Source of the DNA: Streptosporangiaceae bacterium
GTDB taxonomy: Bacteria; Actinomycetota; Actinomycetes; Streptosporangiales; Streptosporangiaceae
NCBI GenBank assembly: GCA_030045175.1
Contig: JASIBM010000364.1
Location: 1-26,339, forward strand
Direction: 5' to 3'
DNA: 26,339 nucleotides
The translations under genes were made by a program, and so were the position numbers. Each line of letters opens with the position of its first letter. Position 1 is the stretch's first letter. Shown in pieces: positions 1 to 6,862 of the stretch. The notes below the pieces were generated by a model. That model saw only the letters and a program-made list of their open reading frames with translations. It was not told the origin of the DNA and searched no databases.

Positions 1-154
1 GCAGCCCGAGGACCGGCATGCCTGCCTCGAGCAAGCCGAAGATCACCACGACTCGTAGCCTCGTGCCTAGGTTGACCCCGCCCGCGCCGATGCCTATCGA
101 AGCGGCCATGTTCGATACCCCGACGGCGGCGGCGACCAGAAACAGGGCGAGCAT
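1..154 (-). CDS. mntP: MntP-family manganese efflux pump, N-terminal part (cut by window edge)
   Basis: The minus strand from ATG at 154 encodes 51 codons that run off the window. They give a hydrophobic first helix followed by VGVSNMAASIGIGAGG, then a short basic turn (TRLR) and a second helix ending FGLLEAGMPVLGL. This is the opening of the MntP (formerly DUF204) fold: a small-residue-rich ASIG motif in TM1 and an FG-E-MP-G motif in TM2. The family exports Mn2+ across the cytoplasmic membrane. The Asp found in the E. coli protein just before the ASIG motif is replaced here by Ser/Asn; I recall the same change in other actinobacterial members. An in-frame TAA lies just upstream of the ATG, so the start cannot be further out. 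I see no Shine-Dalgarno sequence. Only about a quarter of the usual length is present. Confidence 0.75.
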   Translation of the reverse strand, partial: MLALFLVAAAVGVSNMAASIGIGAGGVNLGTRLRVVVIFGLLEAGMPVLGL

Positions 155-170
155 GACTAAACGTTAAGCG
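155..170 (-). promoter_or_regulatory. Possible leaderless promoter of mntP
   Basis: On the minus strand TAACGT (plus positions 161-166) fits the loose actinobacterial -10 pattern TAnnnT and ends six bases before the mntP ATG. Together with the absence of a ribosome binding site, this suggests a leaderless transcript starting at or near the ATG. No clear -35 box is visible. This is inference from spacing only. Confidence 0.3.
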
Positions 171-322
171 AGGCAACGGTGACTTGGCCGGGCCTGCGCG
201 GGGCGACCGCGAGCGCTCCGGTGTCCGGGCGATCACGCGCGGACCGGCGGAGGTGGCCAGGCGACTCGTGCCGGTGTCGCACAATGGTGATCGACCACAG
301 GGCGGTAGGAAGGGGTAAGTCG

Positions 323-1843
323 ATGCGCCGATCCTGGCTGATCGCTCGGGGACGAACCCGGCTGCCGATGGCCGTCGCGGTCGCCGCCGCGGTCGCCGCG
401 ACCACTGCGTTCGCCGTGGGAGCTGGGTCTACTGCTGGTGGCGCGCGAGCCCGGCGGCCTGGGGCCGCGACAGCAGCGGCGGCGGCCGCGCGCGTGTCGG
501 TCTTTCCGATGGTGCGCGTCGTCGGTTCTGGCCCGACGGCAAGGCCGACTGGCGGCTACTCGCCTGCCCAGATCAGGGCCGCGTACTTCGTCGGCTCCCT
601 ATTCCGCGCCGGGATCACGGGCAAGGGCCAGTCGATCGTGATCGTCGACAGCTTCGGCTCGCCGACGATCAGGCACGACCTGACCGTGTTTGACCGGACA
701 TTCAAGCTCAGCCCGCCAGCATCGCTGCAGATCATTCAGCCGGCCGGGCGGGTCCCGAGGTTCAGGCCGACCAACTCGAGGATCAGCTGGGCTGAGGAAA
801 CGACGCTCGACGTGGAGTGGGCGCACGTGATGGCGCCAGCCGCCCGCATCGTGCTTGTCGAGACGCCCACAGCGGAAAACGAGGGCGCCAGCGGCTTCCC
901 GCAGATCATGAGCGCCGAGAAGTACGTCATAGCGCACCACCTCGGGGGCGTGATCAGCCAGAGCTTCGGCGCCACGGAGCAGACGTTTGCCAAGGGAAAG
1001 CTCAGGTCCCTTCGCGGGGCCTACCTCATGGCCGCACAGCCGTCGCACGACGTCACGGTCGTGAGCGCGTCAGGCGATGCCGGCGCCACCGACTACAAGT
1101 ACTCGATGCGGTCGTACTACACGTACCCGGTCACCTCGTGGCCGGCCAGCGATCCGCTGGTGACCAGCGTCGGCGGCCTGGAACTCAGGCTGAACCGATC
1201 CGGCCAGCGGCTGGCGCCCGATCAGGTCTGGAACGACCAGGACGGGCAGGGGCCGGAGGCGGGCGGCGGCGGCAAGTCGGTCATATTTGGCCGTCCCGCG
1301 TTCCAAGACGGCGTGGCGTCCGTGGTAGGCGCGCACCGCGGCGTGCCGGACGTGTCGATGAGCGCGGCGTGCGACCACCCCGTGCTCATCTACGCCAGCT
1401 TCGCCGGGGGCTGGTCCCCGATCTGCGGGACCAGCGAGGCCACACCGCTGTTCGCCGGCGTCATAGCGCTCGCCGATCAGGTCGCCGGCCACCCGCTCGG
1501 GCCGATTAATGGCTACTTGTACAAGATGGCCTTGGCCAAGGAGCGCGGCATCGTGGCGGTCACGCTCGGCAACAACACCGTGACCTTCTTCCAGGACGGC
1601 AAGACCGTCACAGTGCAGGGCTGGCCGGCAGGCTCCCCCTACTCCCTTGCCGCCGGGGTCGGCACCATCGACGCGCGCTGGTTCGTCCCCGAACTCGCCG
1701 CGCTGGCTACCAGCCACAGCCATGCCCGCCAGGCTGCGGGCTTAGCCTCTGGTCCGCCGCTAGCCGCCGCTTCGGCTCGCCCTGCTCCGGCTAGCCCTGG
1801 TGATACCGCGCCGGAATCGTGCCCACCTCGTGGGTTAGCCTGA
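323..1843 (+). CDS. Secreted S53 family (sedolisin) serine-carboxyl peptidase
   Basis: This is a 506-residue endopeptidase of the sedolisin family, whose members work at acidic pH with a Ser-Glu-Asp triad. The triad is visible: Glu159 and Asp163 in AEETTLDVEW, and Ser371 in CGTSEATPLFAG. Asp252 in SASGDAG is the oxyanion-hole Asp. The C-terminal GVGTIDARW resembles the Ca2+-binding end of the fold. The N-terminus is a twin-Arg-containing, Ala/Val-rich signal peptide (about residues 1-40), so the enzyme is probably exported. A long activation prodomain, usual in kumamolisins, is missing; only about 40 residues separate the signal from the YSPAQIRAAY start of the catalytic domain. The ORF is open from 179, but ATG 323 has an AGGAAGGGG ribosome binding site and begins the signal peptide. 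The last 35 or so residues are Ala/Pro-rich and overlap the convergent GntR gene by 53 bases. Confidence 0.88.
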   Translation: MRRSWLIARGRTRLPMAVAVAAAVAATTAFAVGAGSTAGGARARRPGAATAAAAAARVSVFPMVRVVGSGPTARPTGGYSPAQIRAAYFVGSLFRAGITGKGQSIVIVDSFGSPTIRHDLTVFDRTFKLSPPASLQIIQPAGRVPRFRPTNSRISWAEETTLDVEWAHVMAPAARIVLVETPTAENEGASGFPQIMSAEKYVIAHHLGGVISQSFGATEQTFAKGKLRSLRGAYLMAAQPSHDVTVVSASGDAGATDYKYSMRSYYTYPVTSWPASDPLVTSVGGLELRLNRSGQRLAPDQVWNDQDGQGPEAGGGGKSVIFGRPAFQDGVASVVGAHRGVPDVSMSAACDHPVLIYASFAGGWSPICGTSEATPLFAGVIALADQVAGHPLGPINGYLYKMALAKERGIVAVTLGNNTVTFFQDGKTVTVQGWPAGSPYSLAAGVGTIDARWFVPELAALATSHSHARQAAGLASGPPLAAASARPAPASPGDTAPESCPPRGLA

Positions 1844-2555
1844 CTCGGTCCGCCCGGTAGACGTACCTGGTCATCCGGATCGGCCGGTCCTGGGTGTAGG
1901 CGGTCCTGTTCACGACGATCACGGGCGTGCCCGTCGTCAATCCGAAGAAGGCGAACTCCCTCGGGCTTGGCATCTTCGCGCCGATCTCGTCGACGAACCC
2001 GATCTGAGTGAAGCCAAGCTCAGCGAGCAGCGTGATGCTGCCCTGCGAGATCTCGCCAGCCTGCTCTAGCGGCGTGCCCTCGGCGATGTCGAGCGGAAAG
2101 TAGGACGCCATCATCATCCAGGGGATGGCGCGGATGGCCCCTTGCCTTCGGCGCACGACCACCAGGTCCCCCGGCGAGATCTCCAGCTTCTCGGCGACGC
2201 TCGCCGACGCCGGCGATTTCTCGACGACCTGCCTGGTCGTCTCAGCCTCGTCCGCTGCGTCGCTTATCACGGGCAGCTGGGTCGAGCCGCTCTGCCGCGG
2301 CGGCACGTTCACCCTGGACAGCAGCGCCGTGAACGGCCTGGCGGGTTCGCTGACGAAGGTGCCCAGCCCCTGCCTGGTCACGACCAGGCCCTGGTTGGTC
2401 AGCAGCGCGATGGCCAGCCGCACGGTGTTGCGCGAGGCATCGAACTGGCGCACCAGGTCTGGCTCGCTGGGCAGCCGCTCGCCTGGTTGCAGCGTGCCGG
2501 AGTCGATCTGGTCGCGCAGCCGGCCGGCGATCTCCTGGTATTTAGCCTGCGCCAT
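1791..2555 (-). CDS. GntR-family transcriptional regulator, HutC/UTRA subfamily
   Basis: This 254-residue cytoplasmic repressor has an N-terminal winged helix (about residues 1-70; LPSEPDLVRQFDASRNTVR is the recognition region, ending QGLGTFV) and a C-terminal UTRA effector domain (about 95-250; ending RYVYRADRVRL). In this family the UTRA domain binds a small metabolite that releases the DNA. ATG 2555 is chosen because it starts at MAQAKYQEIAGRLRDQI, the usual family start; the open frame extends to 2651, but that extension is Gly/Lys/Arg-rich and lies over repeats. A GGGAGG sequence precedes the chosen start by a few bases. The ligand cannot be told from sequence. Target genes are unknown; the three-copy AACCAGTTGG-like repeat at 2860-2914 is the best operator candidate. 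The 3' end overlaps the convergent S53 protease gene. Confidence 0.87.
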   Translation of the reverse strand: MAQAKYQEIAGRLRDQIDSGTLQPGERLPSEPDLVRQFDASRNTVRLAIALLTNQGLVVTRQGLGTFVSEPARPFTALLSRVNVPPRQSGSTQLPVISDAADEAETTRQVVEKSPASASVAEKLEISPGDLVVVRRRQGAIRAIPWMMMASYFPLDIAEGTPLEQAGEISQGSITLLAELGFTQIGFVDEIGAKMPSPREFAFFGLTTGTPVIVVNRTAYTQDRPIRMTRYVYRADRVRLTHEVGTIPARYHQG

Positions 2556-2610
2556 GCTCGGCCTCCCTGCGATCGCGCTCTTCTTCCCGCACTTCCCGCT
2601 CTTTCCGCTC

Positions 2611-2645
2611 CTTCCGCTCGCCTCCGGGCGCCATCTGGGCGCCGC
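2611..2645 (+). repeat. Dispersed GC-rich palindromic repeat, copy 1
   Basis: It contains CCGCTCGCCTCCGGGCGCC, then ATCT, then GGGCGCC. It is the same arrangement as the copies at 13406, 13607, 16446 (reverse) and 20927. GGCGCC on either side of a 4-5 base loop can form a hairpin; CGCC-TCC-GGGCG is an alternative stem. It lies in the 5' region of the minus-strand GntR gene. Confidence 0.65.
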
Positions 2646-2730
2646 ATTCACCTGGACCCGCCGTGCCTACCCGCATCCCTCGCTCCTCGGTGCTGGCCCT
2701 GGGACAACCCCTGGAACCTCCGCAATCCAG

Positions 2731-2761
2731 CCCGGCACCGCGCCCTTTGGCTCGCGGTGCC
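2731..2761. repeat. 30-base hairpin repeat, first of two copies
   Basis: The arms GGCACCGCG (2734-2742) and CGCGGTGCC (2753-2761) are perfectly complementary around a 10-base loop. The 30-base unit 2731-2760 recurs at 2823-2852 with a single T/C difference in the loop. Confidence 0.75.
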
Positions 2762-2769
2762 GTACCGTC

Positions 2770-2806
2770 CGCTCGCCTCCTGGCGCCCGCCGGCGCTGCC
2801 TTCCCT
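2770..2806 (+). repeat. Degenerate copy of the dispersed GC-rich repeat
   Basis: GCTCGCCTCCTGGCGCC followed by CGCCGGCGC and CTTCCCTCG. It differs from the consensus at a few positions but keeps its order, including the CCTTCCCTCG tail seen after the copy at 13406. Confidence 0.45.
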
Positions 2807-2822
2807 CGTCCCTCGCTCCTCG

Positions 2823-2852
2823 CCCGGCACCGCGCCCTCTGGCTCGCGGTGC
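2823..2852. repeat. 30-base hairpin repeat, second copy
   Basis: Arms GCACCGCG (2827-2834) and CGCGGTGC (2845-2852). It is near-identical to 2731-2760, 92 bases upstream. Confidence 0.75.
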
Positions 2853-2859
2853 GATGTCA

Positions 2860-2914
2860 CCAACTGGTTAGACAGATACTACCCTTGCAGCTGGTTTTAA
2901 ACAGCCAACTGTTT
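2860..2914 (-). promoter_or_regulatory. Candidate GntR operator: three AACCAGTTGG-like repeats
   Basis: Read on the minus strand, AAACAGTTGG (2905-2914), AAACCAGCTG (2888-2897) and AACCAGTTGG (2860-2869) form three similar direct repeats within the AT-rich island between gntR and the plus-strand small membrane gene. A weak minus-strand promoter, TTTAAA then 17 bases then TATCTG, falls among them. That placement fits autoregulation by the GntR protein, but this is inference. Confidence 0.35.
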
Positions 2915-3053
2915 GGTATGAGTTAGATGACAAGGAACATTGGATCGAATGGTAGACGGAGAGTAGCCGCCAGTAAACCTCCCACGCCGGGAGAGTTACG
3001 AAGGCGATCACGCCGGCCAGCCGGTCCTGAACACGAAGGAAAGGAGGAGTCTC

Positions 3054-3395
3054 ATGGACAGGTTCATGATCGTCATAGCCGCAATCGCGGCGATCGTGGT
3101 CATTGCCCCGCTCGTGGCCATCCTGGTGGTCAGCGTCGCTAGCCTGCACGAGGAGTCCGCGCGAAGCCTATCGGGAGCCGCACCTAATCTGGCTGCTCGG
3201 TTGGCGCGACGCGTGGTCGGCTTCCGCGGCGACCTCAGGTCGGCGCCAGCGCCTAGGCCAAGGCGGCGATCAGGGCACGAAGTACGCTTCGCGTATGCGA
3301 GTAACACTCTGCCAGATCCCGGCCGGCAGCCAGCCCGCCGTCAATCTCAGCCGCGTCCGATCCGCTTTGAGCAGCGCCAGCCAGCAGGGGTCTGA
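3054..3395 (+). CDS. Small single-pass membrane protein of unknown function
   Basis: A 113-residue product with one N-terminal hydrophobic helix (about residues 5-30, rich in Ile/Ala/Val) followed by SVASLHEESARSLSGAAP and an Arg/Pro-rich cytoplasmic-looking tail. The ribosome binding site AAGGAGGAG, 5-7 bases before ATG 3054, is the best in the region. The first 70 or so residues resemble small uncharacterised Streptomyces proteins as I remember them. The last 34 codons overlap the start of the nitrilase gene in another frame by 101 bases, so the extreme C-terminus may be poorly conserved. The overlap suggests the two genes share a transcript. Function is not known. Confidence 0.65.
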   Translation: MDRFMIVIAAIAAIVVIAPLVAILVVSVASLHEESARSLSGAAPNLAARLARRVVGFRGDLRSAPAPRPRRRSGHEVRFAYASNTLPDPGRQPARRQSQPRPIRFEQRQPAGV

Positions 3396-4119
3396 CCTGG
3401 CGATATTCCCGGAGGCAACGCAGGCGCGGTTCTCGGTTGACCTCCGGGCGGTGGCCGAGCCACTCGACGGGCCGTTCTGCAGCGGCCTTGGGGAGGCCGC
3501 ACGGGCCAGCGGGGTCGCGCTGGCAGCCGGCGTGTTCGAGCCGGCCCCAGATGGCCGGGTGTACAACACCACCGTCGCCTTCGACGCGACAGGAACCTTG
3601 GTGTCGGCCTATCGCAAGATCCATCTATTCGATGCGCTCGGCCAGCGGGAGTCGCAGACCGTGGCTCCGGGATCTGAGATCGTCATCGCCAAGCTCGCGG
3701 GCCTCCAGGTTGGCTTCCTCACCTGCTATGACGTCCGCTTCCCCGAACTCGCCCGTGCGCTGGCCTTGCGTGGCGCTGAGCTGATAGTCATCGGCTCGGC
3801 CTGGGCCGCCGGCCTGTACAAGGAAGAGCACTGGGTCACGCTCGTGCGTGCTCGTGCGATCGAGAACACGATCTGGGTCGCCGCGGCCGGCCAGGTGCCG
3901 GACCCGGACGAGCCTGCCACCTCTGCGCCCACCGGAGTCGGCCGTAGCCTGCTAGTCGACCCGATGGGAGTGGCCCGCCTCGATCTTGGCTCAGCGCCAG
4001 CTGTCGACTCCGGATCGGTCGACACCGAGCTGACTGAGCGGGTCAGGAACGCGCTGCCATGCCTGCGCAATCGCCGGCCTGAGGTGTTCGCCGACCTGGG
4101 CGAGCCGGCACCACGCTAG
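3295..4119 (+). CDS. Carbon-nitrogen hydrolase (nitrilase superfamily amidase)
   Basis: This 274-residue cytoplasmic hydrolase has the superfamily's Cys-Glu-Lys triad: Glu40 in FPEATQARF, Lys108 in YRKIHLFDA and Cys144 in LTCYDVRFPELA. Length and motif spacing match stand-alone omega-amidase/Nit-type enzymes that hydrolyse small amides; the substrate cannot be assigned. ATG 3295 is chosen because MRVTLCQIP is the typical first beta strand; the frame is open further upstream but without family resemblance. The ribosome binding site is weak, and a small hairpin (CGAAG-TACG-CTTCG, 3278-3291) ends three bases before the ATG, so translation may depend on ribosomes finishing the overlapping upstream gene. 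The following 315 bases are non-coding and lie between convergent genes. Confidence 0.88.
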   Translation: MRVTLCQIPAGSQPAVNLSRVRSALSSASQQGSDLAIFPEATQARFSVDLRAVAEPLDGPFCSGLGEAARASGVALAAGVFEPAPDGRVYNTTVAFDATGTLVSAYRKIHLFDALGQRESQTVAPGSEIVIAKLAGLQVGFLTCYDVRFPELARALALRGAELIVIGSAWAAGLYKEEHWVTLVRARAIENTIWVAAAGQVPDPDEPATSAPTGVGRSLLVDPMGVARLDLGSAPAVDSGSVDTELTERVRNALPCLRNRRPEVFADLGEPAPR

Positions 4120-4434
4120 CCCGGCGTGCGGCTGCCTGCCGCGTCCCGGCCTGTGGTCCCACGGGTAACTCTCTTACCTTGAATCACTAACCTTGATCAT
4201 TTTACCCAGGTGAATGGCTAATTGGTCCGATCCCTCCGGGTCAATGGCACATTCATCGCAGCGCCATTAATAGAACGAATGCGGCGAAAGGTACTGTCGC
4301 CTATAGATCGGGCAGGTTTCGGCGGAGCCGTGGGCCACGCGCCGCCCGTGACACCATCTGGCGCGTGAAGGCAGAAACCGTGCTCGGCCCGAACCGCGAT
4401 CACCGCGGTCAGCCAGGCTCGGCGATGACGGCGG
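4120..4434. other. 315-base gap between convergent genes, partly AT-rich
   Basis: No credible gene is seen. Bases 4160-4310 are AT-rich for the genome and contain ACCTTGAATCAC and ACCTTGATCATT in close tandem (about 4177-4200). GGTCAGCC occurs twice near 4408 and 4433. No strong terminator hairpin is evident. A 61-codon minus-strand frame (4218-4403) lacks family resemblance and a ribosome binding site. Confidence 0.5.
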
Positions 4435-5490
4435 TCAGCCGGACCCGGTGTTCGCGTTCGCCACGGGGGGCTCTGGGCTATTGGGGTCCAAGCCGTAGGG
4501 GTCCGGGGTGTCCCCTGGTGACCGAGCCTCAGGTGGCGCCGTATCCCCGCGAGTCAACAGCACACCAGAAGGCTGCGGGCCAACAGGGTCCGGGCCATCG
4601 GGGTCCGCGGCGTCCCCTGGCGACAGGGCTCCGGGCAGCGCCGCGTCCCCGCGGGCCGGCACCGCGGCGGGTTCCGTGCCATCGGTGTCCGGGGCGTCCC
4701 CTGGTGACCGAGCGCCAGGTGACGGAGCCCCGGGTGACGGAGCGCCAGGTGACGGAGCGCCAGGTGACGGAGCGCCAGGTGACGGGGCCCCGGGCAGTGT
4801 GTCCCCACGGGCCAGCACCGCGGCGCGGTGCCTGCGCCAGGCCCACGCGGCCACGAATGCGAGGACAACGGCGGCGATCGCGATCGCCAGCCCAGTCCCG
4901 ACCCGGCGCTCGACCACGCCGTATGCCGAGCCAGCTAGGTAACCGAGCAGGCTATATCCGATGCCCCAGATGACTCCGCCGACGATGTTATGGAGCACAA
5001 ACCGGCGGTACGGCATCTGCGCGGCCCCAGCCGCGGCGGGCATGAGAGCGCGCAGCACGGCGACAAAACGACCGCCGAGCACCGCCACGCCACCCTTGTC
5101 GCGCAGCGTCGAGCGAGCCCGGTGCACGGCGCCAGGAACCCGGCGCAGCGCGCGCGAGTCGAACAGCCTGTCGCCCATCCGCTTGCCGATCTCGTAGCCG
5201 ACCAGCGGGCCAGCCACCGCCGCGACCACGACGACGACGGCGAGATCCCAGATGGACAGCCGCCCCCGGCTCGCGAGCACACCTCCGAGCACGACCGCGG
5301 CCTCACCGGGCAGCACAAAGCCGAGGAAGATCGCGGTCTCGCCGAAGACCAGCGCCGCGATCAGGCCGATCGCGAGCCAGCCGCTCATGTGGTTAAGCTC
5401 TGACGTCAGGCCGCCGACGACTCCGGCCAACCCGTCACCTCCACCAGCGCGAGCGACATCCAACTGGACCTGGCTGAGCGATCCGTTCAC
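4435..5490 (-). CDS. DedA/SNARE-associated (VTT) family membrane protein with Pro/Gly repeat tail
   Basis: The 351-residue product begins with a DedA domain (about residues 35-220): FGETAIFLGFVLPGEA carries the family's E and PGE signature, AGPLVGYEIGKRMG the G-x3-GY-x2-G loop, and GRFVAVLRALMPAAAG the R-x4-R-x2-MP motif. Family members are linked to undecaprenyl-phosphate or phospholipid movement across the inner membrane. Residues from about 235 on are a low-complexity cytoplasmic-looking tail rich in Pro, Gly, Ala and Asp, including a run of PGAPS repeats encoded by a 15-base tandem repeat. The tail adds some 120 residues to the usual 200-220. The start is GTG 5490; ATG 5388, just before the first helix, is an alternative, and neither has a good ribosome binding site. 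It is divergent from the hydroquinone-reductase-like gene. Confidence 0.85.
   Translation of the reverse strand: MNGSLSQVQLDVARAGGGDGLAGVVGGLTSELNHMSGWLAIGLIAALVFGETAIFLGFVLPGEAAVVLGGVLASRGRLSIWDLAVVVVVAAVAGPLVGYEIGKRMGDRLFDSRALRRVPGAVHRARSTLRDKGGVAVLGGRFVAVLRALMPAAAGAAQMPYRRFVLHNIVGGVIWGIGYSLLGYLAGSAYGVVERRVGTGLAIAIAAVVLAFVAAWAWRRHRAAVLARGDTLPGAPSPGAPSPGAPSPGAPSPGAPSPGARSPGDAPDTDGTEPAAVPARGDAALPGALSPGDAADPDGPDPVGPQPSGVLLTRGDTAPPEARSPGDTPDPYGLDPNSPEPPVANANTGSG
4701..4790 (-). repeat. Six 15-base tandem repeats inside the DedA gene
   Basis: Units of the form CAGGTGACGGAGCGC run end to end from 4701 to 4790 on the plus strand with a few substitutions. On the coding (minus) strand they are in frame and spell PGAPS repeats, with one PGARS. 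The 15-base period means copy-number change would not shift the frame. Confidence 0.9.
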
Positions 5491-5550
5491 TGACTGTGAT
5501 CTAGTTGGCCATAATGCGTCCTAGTGCCCGATCGCGGGGAGGAGACGCCA

Positions 5551-6681
5551 ATGCCAGCGATGCAACAGCCGTCGTCTCCGCCAGCGCGGAGCGCGTACGC
5601 GACCGGAGGCGGTCCACCGTGGGCACCCGGTGAGTCGGCCCAAGGCGGGAGGCCGCCCGTATCGGGCAAACCGCCATGGTCCACAAGCGCACCCACTGGT
5701 AGCAGCGGAACGTTCGACTACGCACCGGGCGACTCCGCACCCAGCACAGGCAGCCTACCCGCGATCACGGGCGGGCTGATCCGGCGCCAAGGCACATTCA
5801 CCGGGCGAATCACCCGAGACGGGTCTAGCGGGTTCATCGCCGAGCCTTCCAGGTACCAGCTGTACGCCTCCCTGGCGTGCCCCTGGTCTCAGCGCGCGCT
5901 GATCGCGTGCCGGCTACTTGGACTGGACCGGGTGATCGGACTGACCCTCGCCAGCCCCGTGACCGACGCACGAGGCTGGCGGCTAAGCGACGACGGCGGA
6001 GGCGATCCCGTAACCGGTGCGCACTTCGTCGATGAGCTCTACCGCAACACCGACCCCAACTACCCCGGCCCCTTCACTATCCCGCTGATCTGGGATTCTC
6101 GCACCCGCAGGGTCATCAGCAACGACGTGGCGCAGATCACCGTCATGCTGGAGACGGAGTTCAGGCCGTTCCACCGGCAGGGGGCGCCGGATCTGTATCC
6201 GGCGGCCAGGCGCCGCGAGATCGAATCGCTCGCCACGCTGATCTTCCACACGGTGAACACCGGTGTCTACAAGGCAGGCATGGCGACCTCTCAGGAGGGC
6301 TACGAGCAGGCAACCGAAGCGCTGTTCACCACTCTTGACGCACTCGACGAGCGACTGGCCAGGCGCCGCTTCCTGCTCGGCGACCTGCTCACTGAGGCAG
6401 ACGTCCGCCTGTACCCGACGCTGGCGCGCTTTGATGTCGTCTATTATCAAATGTTTTACTGTAATCTCAGGCGTCTTACTGACTATCATCATCTATGGGG
6501 ATATACACGAGATCTTTATACTCATCCCGGCTTTGGCGAAACTACCGATATTGGGCAAGTTAAACGGCATTATTACCAGTCTACCGAGTGGGCCGACCAG
6601 CGTAATAAATGGGGAATTTTGCCCGTAGGCCCGCAGATCGACTGGACCGAGCCGCACGGCCGCGCGCGGATGCCCAGCTGA
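5551..6681 (+). CDS. Glutathionyl-hydroquinone reductase / Xi-class GST homologue (possibly mycothiol-dependent)
   Basis: This 376-residue cytoplasmic enzyme has the Xi-class glutathione transferase layout. The thioredoxin-like domain holds YASLACPWSQRA with catalytic Cys110, followed by the NDVAQI thiol-binding strand. The all-alpha domain contains NTGVYKAGMA, FLLGD-LTEADVRLYPTL, and the family signature YHHLWGYTRDLY with IGQVKRHYY. These enzymes remove a thiol from glutathionyl-hydroquinones; most actinobacteria use mycothiol, so the natural adduct may be mycothiol (inference). ATG 5551 is preferred over the longer frame because GGGGAGGAG lies seven bases upstream. The first 65 residues are a Pro/Gly/Ser-rich extension not typical of the family. 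Codons from about 6428 to 6615 shift abruptly to AT-ending forms although the protein there is well conserved. Confidence 0.87.
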   Translation: MPAMQQPSSPPARSAYATGGGPPWAPGESAQGGRPPVSGKPPWSTSAPTGSSGTFDYAPGDSAPSTGSLPAITGGLIRRQGTFTGRITRDGSSGFIAEPSRYQLYASLACPWSQRALIACRLLGLDRVIGLTLASPVTDARGWRLSDDGGGDPVTGAHFVDELYRNTDPNYPGPFTIPLIWDSRTRRVISNDVAQITVMLETEFRPFHRQGAPDLYPAARRREIESLATLIFHTVNTGVYKAGMATSQEGYEQATEALFTTLDALDERLARRRFLLGDLLTEADVRLYPTLARFDVVYYQMFYCNLRRLTDYHHLWGYTRDLYTHPGFGETTDIGQVKRHYYQSTEWADQRNKWGILPVGPQIDWTEPHGRARMPS

Positions 6682-6735
6682 CATACACGCGCGAACCCTC
6701 GCCTGCGGGCGCCGGCCAGCCGCGCTCGGGCAGCG

Positions 6736-6750
6736 TGAGCGCGACGCTCA
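6736..6750 (+). terminator. Short hairpin after the hydroquinone-reductase gene
   Basis: TGAGCG, loop CGA, CGCTCA forms a 6-bp stem 55 bases past the stop codon. No T-run follows. A weak terminator at best; it sits in the 181-base gap that must also hold the kgd promoter. Confidence 0.3.
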
Positions 6751-6862
6751 GCTGTTACAGAAAGCTAACGGGGACCTAACCCTGCCACCACCTGACCGAC
6801 AGGCCTGGCCGGGTAGCCTGGAGAGCTGGGTCATACAGGGAAGATCAACTCCGGAAGAGGCG

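Larger units (their letters stand above)
2556..3053. other. 498-base intergenic region: GC-rich repeats then AT-rich promoter island
   Basis: No credible gene lies here. Bases 2556-2855 are GC-rich, pyrimidine-biased and repetitive: two copies of the dispersed CTCGCCTCCGGGCGCC element (2611-2645, and a degenerate one at 2770-2806), a duplicated hairpin (2731-2761 and 2823-2852), and a CCCTCGCTCCTCG word occurring twice. Bases about 2858-2960 are strikingly AT-rich for this genome and probably hold the promoters of both the minus-strand GntR gene and the plus-strand small membrane protein gene. Confidence 0.6.

Noticed and set aside
2731..2852. Two 30-base repeats as a mini CRISPR
   Set aside because: There are only two copies, 62 bases apart, and the gap itself holds another repeat type. 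No cas genes.
2125..2900. Plus-strand open frames of about 250 codons opposite gntR
   Set aside because: GntR and UTRA motifs are clear on the minus strand. The plus-strand frames have no ribosome binding site and are low-complexity over the repeat region.
4218..4403. 61-codon minus-strand frame in the gap after the nitrilase gene
   Set aside because: No ribosome binding site, no recognisable family, and atypical codon use. Kept as intergenic.
4701..4790. Short regular repeats as a CRISPR array
   Set aside because: The units are contiguous 15-mers without spacers, in frame within a DedA gene, and no cas gene is nearby.
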